The position numbers were made by a program, and so were the translations under genes. From Chrysophaeum taylorii (lineage: Eukaryota; Sar; Pelagophyceae; Pelagomonadales; Pelagomonadaceae), in assembly GCA_029834535.1 (NCBI GenBank), contig JAQMWT010000322.1:434001-498000 (forward strand): a DNA stretch of 64,000 nt. The letters are read 5' to 3'. How positions within the stretch are numbered: the stretch's first letter is position 1; every line of letters starts with the position of its first letter. This document shows positions 59,734-64,000 of this stretch, one piece after another. The notes below the pieces were generated by a model. The model saw nothing but the letters and a program-made list of their open reading frames with translations, had not been told where the DNA came from and searched no databases.

Positions 59734-61751
59734 ATGATCGTGATGGCGGGAAAGAAGAATAATAAGATGATGTTGTTGTTGGTGTCGTCGGTGAGCGGGG
59801 TGGTCGTGTGGTGGATGATGCGGCGGCGCGAACGGCGGCTGATGAGGCAGTTGCGTGGGTGTGGCTGTGGTTCGTTCGCAAAAAAACTGGCGCAGGCGAA
59901 GCCGAGGCGCGGGTGAACGCGGCGACAGCGCTCGAGTCGGAGGCGTTCGCAGGTCTCGTATGTCCGATTTCCCGGACCCTGATGGTGGATCCGGTGGTCG
60001 CGGGAGACGGGAAGACGTACGAACGGTCGGAATTCGAGCGATACGCGGGCGGTCGGGCGAGGGTCGTCTCGCCGTGGACTCGGGAGTCGATCGGTTCGGC
60101 GGTCGTTGCGAACACGGCCGTGCGCGGCCTCGTGGAGGTGTTGGTGCGGTCGCGGGCCTTTGGTCTCCGGTTCTCTCCCGCCGAGCGCGCCGAGTACTGG
60201 ACGGCCGAGGGCGAGCGATGCGCGGACGCGGACGCGGCCCGGGCTGCGCGATGCTTCCGGCGTGCCCGGTCGATCCGCGGCGCGGAAGGCGACGCGGGGT
60301 TGCGGGCGGCGCGCGCGCGCGCGACGGCGCGGCTCGGGTGGTGTGCCGTGCAGCTCGGGGACGCGGCCTCGGGGGCGGCGCTCTACGAGGAGGCGAGCGT
60401 TCTGGGCGACCCGACGGCCCGCGCGGACCGCGACGCTGCCGAGGCGCTCCGGCTGTGCGATGGGCTGCTGGAGCGGGGCGGCGCCGAGCATCGCGGAGCG
60501 GCGGCGGCCGTCGCGCGCGTCGCGCTTTCGCTCGTCGACGGCCGCGACGGTCGGCTAGCGGTCGCCGCTCGCGAGCGCGCGACGCGCGCGCTGCGCGAGC
60601 TGCTGCCGAGGAAACGAGACGAGGCCGCGCAGCGGCGGCTCATCGCGGCGGCCATCGCCGGCCGCGCGACCGAGGTCCGGGCGGCCCTCGCCGAGGCCGA
60701 CGTGAACGCGCCGGGGGACTCGGGCGCGACGGCGTTGATCGCCGCGGCCGACTACGGACGCGCGGACGTCGCGGCCGTGCTGCTCGCGGAGCCCGGGATC
60801 CGTGTGAACGAGGCCGACGCTTCGGGCGAGACGGCGCTGATCAAAGCTTCGCGCGACACGACTCCCGCGGGCCTCGAGATCGTGAACGCCCTGCTACGAC
60901 GCGAGGACTGTCGCGTCAATCACGCGAACGCCGACGGCCGCCACGCGCTCACGTGCGCGACCATCGAGGGTGCCGACCGCGTCGTCGCTCGAATCCTCGC
61001 CGACCCCCGCGTCGACCCCAACTGGCCCGACTGCTGCGGCGAGACGGCCCTCGTCTGGGCCATCGACATGGGCTGGCTCGGTATCGTTTCCCTCCTCATC
61101 GCCGACGCTCGCGTCGACCTCGACGCCGCGACCCGCGCCGGCGACACGCCTCTCATGCGCGCCTCGAGCTTCTGCACCGGCGATCCCCGAATTGTCCAGG
61201 CCCTCGTCGACGCCGACCGTCCTCCCGCCCTCGACATCACGAATCGCAGCGGACAGACTGCCCTCCTCCTCGCCAGCCACGTCGGCGCGTTCAAGTCTTC
61301 GACCGCGACGAAATGAGCATCCCTCGCAGGCAACGCCGAGGTCGTCCGGCTCCTCCTCGGCGCCGGGTGCGACCCGAACAAGGCCGACGCCCAGGGATCC
61401 ACGCCGCTCCTCTGGGCGGCCTACAAGTCGCATCGCGCCGTCGTCGACGTCCTCCTCGGAGCCCCGACCACCGACGCCAACATCCAAGGTGAGATCTCTC
61501 AATGGTAGCCGCCATTACTGCGTCCTTCTTACTTTTGCGCAGACAGCGAGGGCGACACGGCACTCATTGTCGCGTGTTCCGAGGGCGACGCGAGCGTCGT
61601 CGCCCGTCTCCTGAAAATGGACGTCGACATTTTCCACGAGAATCAGGCGGGCCTGACAGCCATGGACTGCGCGAAAAACGAGGGCCACGACAATTGCTTC
61701 CGGCTCCTCGCCGCGGAGGCTAGACGAAGAACCACACCTCGATTGATATGA
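59734..61751 (+). CDS. Membrane-anchored U-box / ankyrin-repeat protein, likely E3 ubiquitin ligase
   Basis: Four exons: 59734-59854, 59896-61284, 61330-61488 and 61543-61751. They total 1878 bases, an exact 625 codons plus stop. Introns are 41 (GT-AG), 45 (GC-AG, G|GCGCGT) and 54 bases (GT-AG). Exon 1 supplies the start and a hydrophobic segment (LLLVSSVSGVVVWW) followed by arginines, a signal anchor. A U-box follows (residues about 60-120: FAGLVCPISRTLMVDPVVAG, then KTYERSEFERY), which recruits an E2 enzyme without zinc. Next come an alanine-rich helical region and, from about residue 290, six or seven ankyrin repeats (GATALIAAADYGRADVAAVL and similar), presumably binding a substrate. The ankyrin repeats continue across introns 2 and 3, which supports the splicing. 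It could be a soluble protein if translation starts elsewhere. Confidence 0.8.
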
Positions 61752-61857
61752 CGAGCCCCCGCGGATAGATTGATTGATTGATTAATTAATTTATTTATTA
61801 ATTAATTAAAGGTGTCAGATGAGCTCTCTCCTAGAAGAAGTCGACATTTAAAGACAA
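61752..61857 (+). repeat. AT-rich microsatellite and R2 fragment
   Basis: A GATTGATTGATTAATTAAT tract (about 61768-61810) follows the stop codon of the U-box gene. It is followed by a short R2 piece, AGTCGACATTTAAAGACAAG (61838-61857). Confidence 0.7.
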
Positions 61858-62217
61858 GTACAGGCCAGTAAGTTCACCTAGTCCCAATCTCTAACCCCAG
61901 TAAGTTCACCTGGTCCCAGTAAGTTCACCTGGTCAGTAAGTTCACCTAGTCCCAATCTCTAACCCCAGTAAGTTCGGCGTAAACCCACTCGTGCTCACAC
62001 CCACTCACCCCACTCTCCTTCGAGCTCGTCGCTCTCACCTCCGCCAATCTAAGCCGCTTTTACCCGTACACGCCGCTAGCCTTTGCGTTCACTCTAAAAA
62101 CCCCTGTAAGTTCACTTGGCCCCAGTAAGTTCACCTGGTCACTCCGCTCACCTAGTCCCAATCTCTAACCCCAGTAAGTTTACCTGGTCCCAGTAAGTTC
62201 ACCTACAGTGCGCGTGT
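61858..62217 (+). repeat. Helitron-associated subterminal repeat block, copy 2
   Basis: Same arrangement as 552-904: clusters of AGTAAGTTCACC at 61866-61980 and 62105-62210 around a CACCCACTCACC spacer. It differs from copy 1 by small indels and substitutions, so the two copies are not a very recent duplication. Confidence 0.7.
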
Positions 62218-62850
62218 AGACGCCGGGAGGGGGCTTATCGGTATTGCGCAGCACGTGTGGTAGGGTGGAGTCGTCGACCAAGAAGAGGATATCCTCGGGG
62301 TTGCCGATCGACAGAGAGCCACGTAGAGCTGGACGTGACAGAAGACGGGCTTCGCCAAGAGGACGCCGACCTCGCGGGGCGTCTGGCCCTGCCTCTTGGT
62401 GATCGTTTGGCGTCGGCGGGCCTTAAGGGATACAGGTTGGAGGAGCCTCGGTGACAACGACACGATCGATCATGTATCTGGTACCGTTGCAGTGGCCGAG
62501 CGACGGGTCGAGGTTGCGAAGACTTTAAGCTCGCGATCAAAGTCAGCATGCCGTTGGTTGTCAGGGAGTTCAAAACTCGACTCTTGAGAGCGAGGCGTCG
62601 GCTTCCGACCCAACCTAGTCGGCCGAAAAGAACTCCGACGCCTCGTCTTCGGGAAAAAAAGGCCGCGGTCATGCGCGCGTTGTCAGCATCGACAACATCG
62701 TTTCGACGGGGCGTGAGAATGGCGCGCTGAAAGAGCCGCCGCGGGTCGTGGAAACAGTCTGCGAGGTCGCCGTAGACGGCTTGGAGGATCACTGTCTGGC
62801 TCTCGCGCCTACCTGATCCTTACTCTCGCGCCTACCTGATCCTTACCCTA
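62218..62850 (-). mobile_element. Helitron helicase C-terminal fragment, copy 2
   Basis: Minus-strand motifs in order: FQRAILTPRRNDVVDADNAR; LRNLDPSLGHCNGTRYMIDR; TKRQGQTPREVGVLLAKPVF and QLYVALCR. These correspond to the final helicase motifs of Helitrons, and they lie in different frames. The Rep part is absent. The right end adjoins a direct duplication (CGCGCCTACCTGATCCTTAC twice, about 62795-62845). Confidence 0.75.
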
Positions 62851-62858
62851 AATCGAGG

Positions 62859-62898
<40 letters not shown>

Positions 62899-62915
62899 TC
62901 TGTCGATTAGTAGTT
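62851..62915 (+). repeat. R2 fragment with short (ACAG)n
   Basis: ACAGACAGACAG (about seven units) followed by AACATCTGTCGATTAGTAG, matching the end of the R2 copies near 6040 and 8330. Confidence 0.65.
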
Positions 62916-63104
62916 AAGAAGAAAAGTAGGCTTCGACTGGGAGGCCTCAAGGCGGAGAGATTTTCCGGGCCTGCTGGGGCGTCGGCGCGCCACGCGACGC
63001 AGTCCGACCAGAATCTGAAATCGTCGTAGATGGGATGGTAGAGGTCCGAGCGGCAGGAGACAGACAGAGTTCCTCCCGACGCGCGAAGTTAAAAAGCTCC
63101 CACA

Positions 63105-63500
63105 AAGAGCCAGGAAACCGTCTTTAATACGGGGCGGCGGTCGAACCGGAGGAGATCTAAGTGGCCCTCGACATCAATTTTAAGAAGGCCGATCTTTCCA
63201 GGGAGAAGAAGGTCGTCGAGGGTGCTAGCGTCGAAGACCCGCAAAGAAGTTTCGGTCGTCGCCAAAGGCTGCTCGAGAGACCCAAACGGGTTGCCGTAGC
63301 CGCTCTGGTCGCGGGTAAAACGGCACCCGTCCAGTCCTCGATGACTCGCTTGATAACGCGCGTCTCGAAATCATCTTGCCGGACTACCGCGAGGGGATTC
63401 GTCTCGACGGCCGCGACCATCGGGGCCTAGGCGACGCGCGCGACGGTACTGAGGTACGCGCCGACATTCGCGCCGACGTCGACCCCGAGGTCCGAAGGGG
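63105..63500 (-). pseudogene. FkbM-type methyltransferase relic
   Basis: The minus strand encodes DLGVDVGANVGAYLSTVARV, the SAM-binding motif I of FkbM methyltransferases. It is followed by VAAVETNPLAVVRQ, then in another frame by STLDDLLLPGKIGLLKIDVE and GH, the family's LDdl...KiDvEG signature. The distance between the motifs, about 107 residues, is normal. An in-frame TAG follows motif I and the frame changes before the second signature, so the copy is broken unless unrecognised tiny introns intervene. Such enzymes O-methylate sugars or other small molecules. Sequence from 62916 to 63104 may hold its decayed 3' part. Confidence 0.55.
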
Positions 63501-63589
63501 CAGCCTCCATCCTCCCCAAGACCCTCTCGGCCCGCTCGCCCCAAAACTCGCTCTCGCGTGGGAGGCATTATCGATGCTATCGGCTAGCT

Positions 63590-63975
63590 TAGCTTCAGAC
63601 CTCTCCCGAGCATGGGAGCCGGGCCGGACCGGCAGGAGCCGGTACGGAATCACAGAGGAAAATCACGCAGTTGGGGCAGAGGCGAGGGACGAGGACGGAC
63701 TTGTTGATGGTGGACCGCCACTGCGCGCGGTCTTGTGCGAGGTCGTGCAAAAGCGTCGCAGGCCGCGGACGTGTTTTTCCACGAACAATCGACCTGTCCG
63801 TCGCGTTCTGCCCAACCGAGCGAACCCCATGATTCCCAGCGCGGACTTTTTTTCCGGGTGCTAACCGGCCAGCCCGGGAGGCGAGCAGGCACCGTCTCAC
63901 TCCGGGACGGCCGGGGCCGCCGCAGGGAGTACGCGTGTTAGGCGCCGTCCTCCATCGCAACCAACGGTTAGCGAT
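63590..63975 (-). mobile_element. LINE 3' end, copy near the right edge
   Basis: Minus strand: LLHDLAQDRAQWRSTINKSV followed by RLCPNCVIF, then the same 3' UTR as at 1533-1600 and a short GCTAAGCTAGC tail. Upstream of the coding tail, a segment (LASRAGRL) resembles the heads of the SINE-like elements at 7.7 and 42.0 kb, so this copy links the two families. It is cut off by truncation or by the window edge. Confidence 0.65.
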
Positions 63976-64000
63976 CGCAGGGTAAGGGTGAGCTATCGGC

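Noticed and set aside
59487-60491. A 334-codon minus-strand frame opposite the U-box gene
   Set aside because: Arginine/alanine/proline-rich shadow of GC-rich coding sequence. The plus strand has a U-box and ankyrin repeats and a consistent exon structure.

Overview
The window is nuclear DNA from a single-celled eukaryote, most likely a marine alga of the stramenopile or haptophyte type. The lineage is inferred, not proven. The clues are very short introns (41-103 bases), some with GC-AG ends; giant secreted or membrane proteins with proline-serine-threonine tetrapeptide stalks; a small 'GDGW' extracellular module that I associate with such algae; and a mixed load of Helitron, LINE and copia relics. 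I see no rRNA, tRNA or CRISPR.

Four paralogous giant genes dominate. Gene A (minus) keeps only its 5' end and runs off the left edge. Gene B (minus, 23892 to 8868, about 4936 aa) and gene C (plus, 28123 to 41094, about 4250 aa) are divergent. Gene D (minus, 59397 to 48909, about 3420 aa) lies further right. All begin with a signal-peptide exon, a tiny first intron and one or two GDGW modules. The three complete genes then carry a huge PSxx/PTxx mucin-like stalk, a REJ-like region, a helical region, a GPS-like cysteine motif, about seven membrane helices and an acidic cytoplasmic tail. I placed three introns at the same sites in B, C and D (the second has two possible donors). With these introns each coding length is an exact multiple of three. 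The architecture is that of polycystin-1/REJ or adhesion-receptor proteins. The GPS lacks the usual cleavage residues.

The stalks are hierarchical repeats: a 12-base (4 aa) unit, a 204-base block and a 408-base higher-order unit in B and C, but a 120-base unit in D. Long open frames on the opposite strand of these arrays are by-products of the repeat.

Gene D shares a 336-base intergenic region, head to head, with a U-box/ankyrin-repeat gene (59734-61751, four exons). This is a probable membrane-anchored E3 ubiquitin ligase.

The rest is mobile-element debris. At 0.5-8.5 kb there are a Helitron helicase 3' fragment, LINE 3' ends, a copia-type LTR fossil, a LINE-like C-terminal reading frame, fold-back repeats and an (ACAG)n tract. 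At 41.7-47.7 kb there are a SINE-like element and a decayed but nearly full-length Helitron. At 61.9-64 kb there are a second copy of the same Helitron fragment, an FkbM methyltransferase relic and another LINE end. The first and last blocks share about 0.95 kb in direct orientation, some 61 kb apart.
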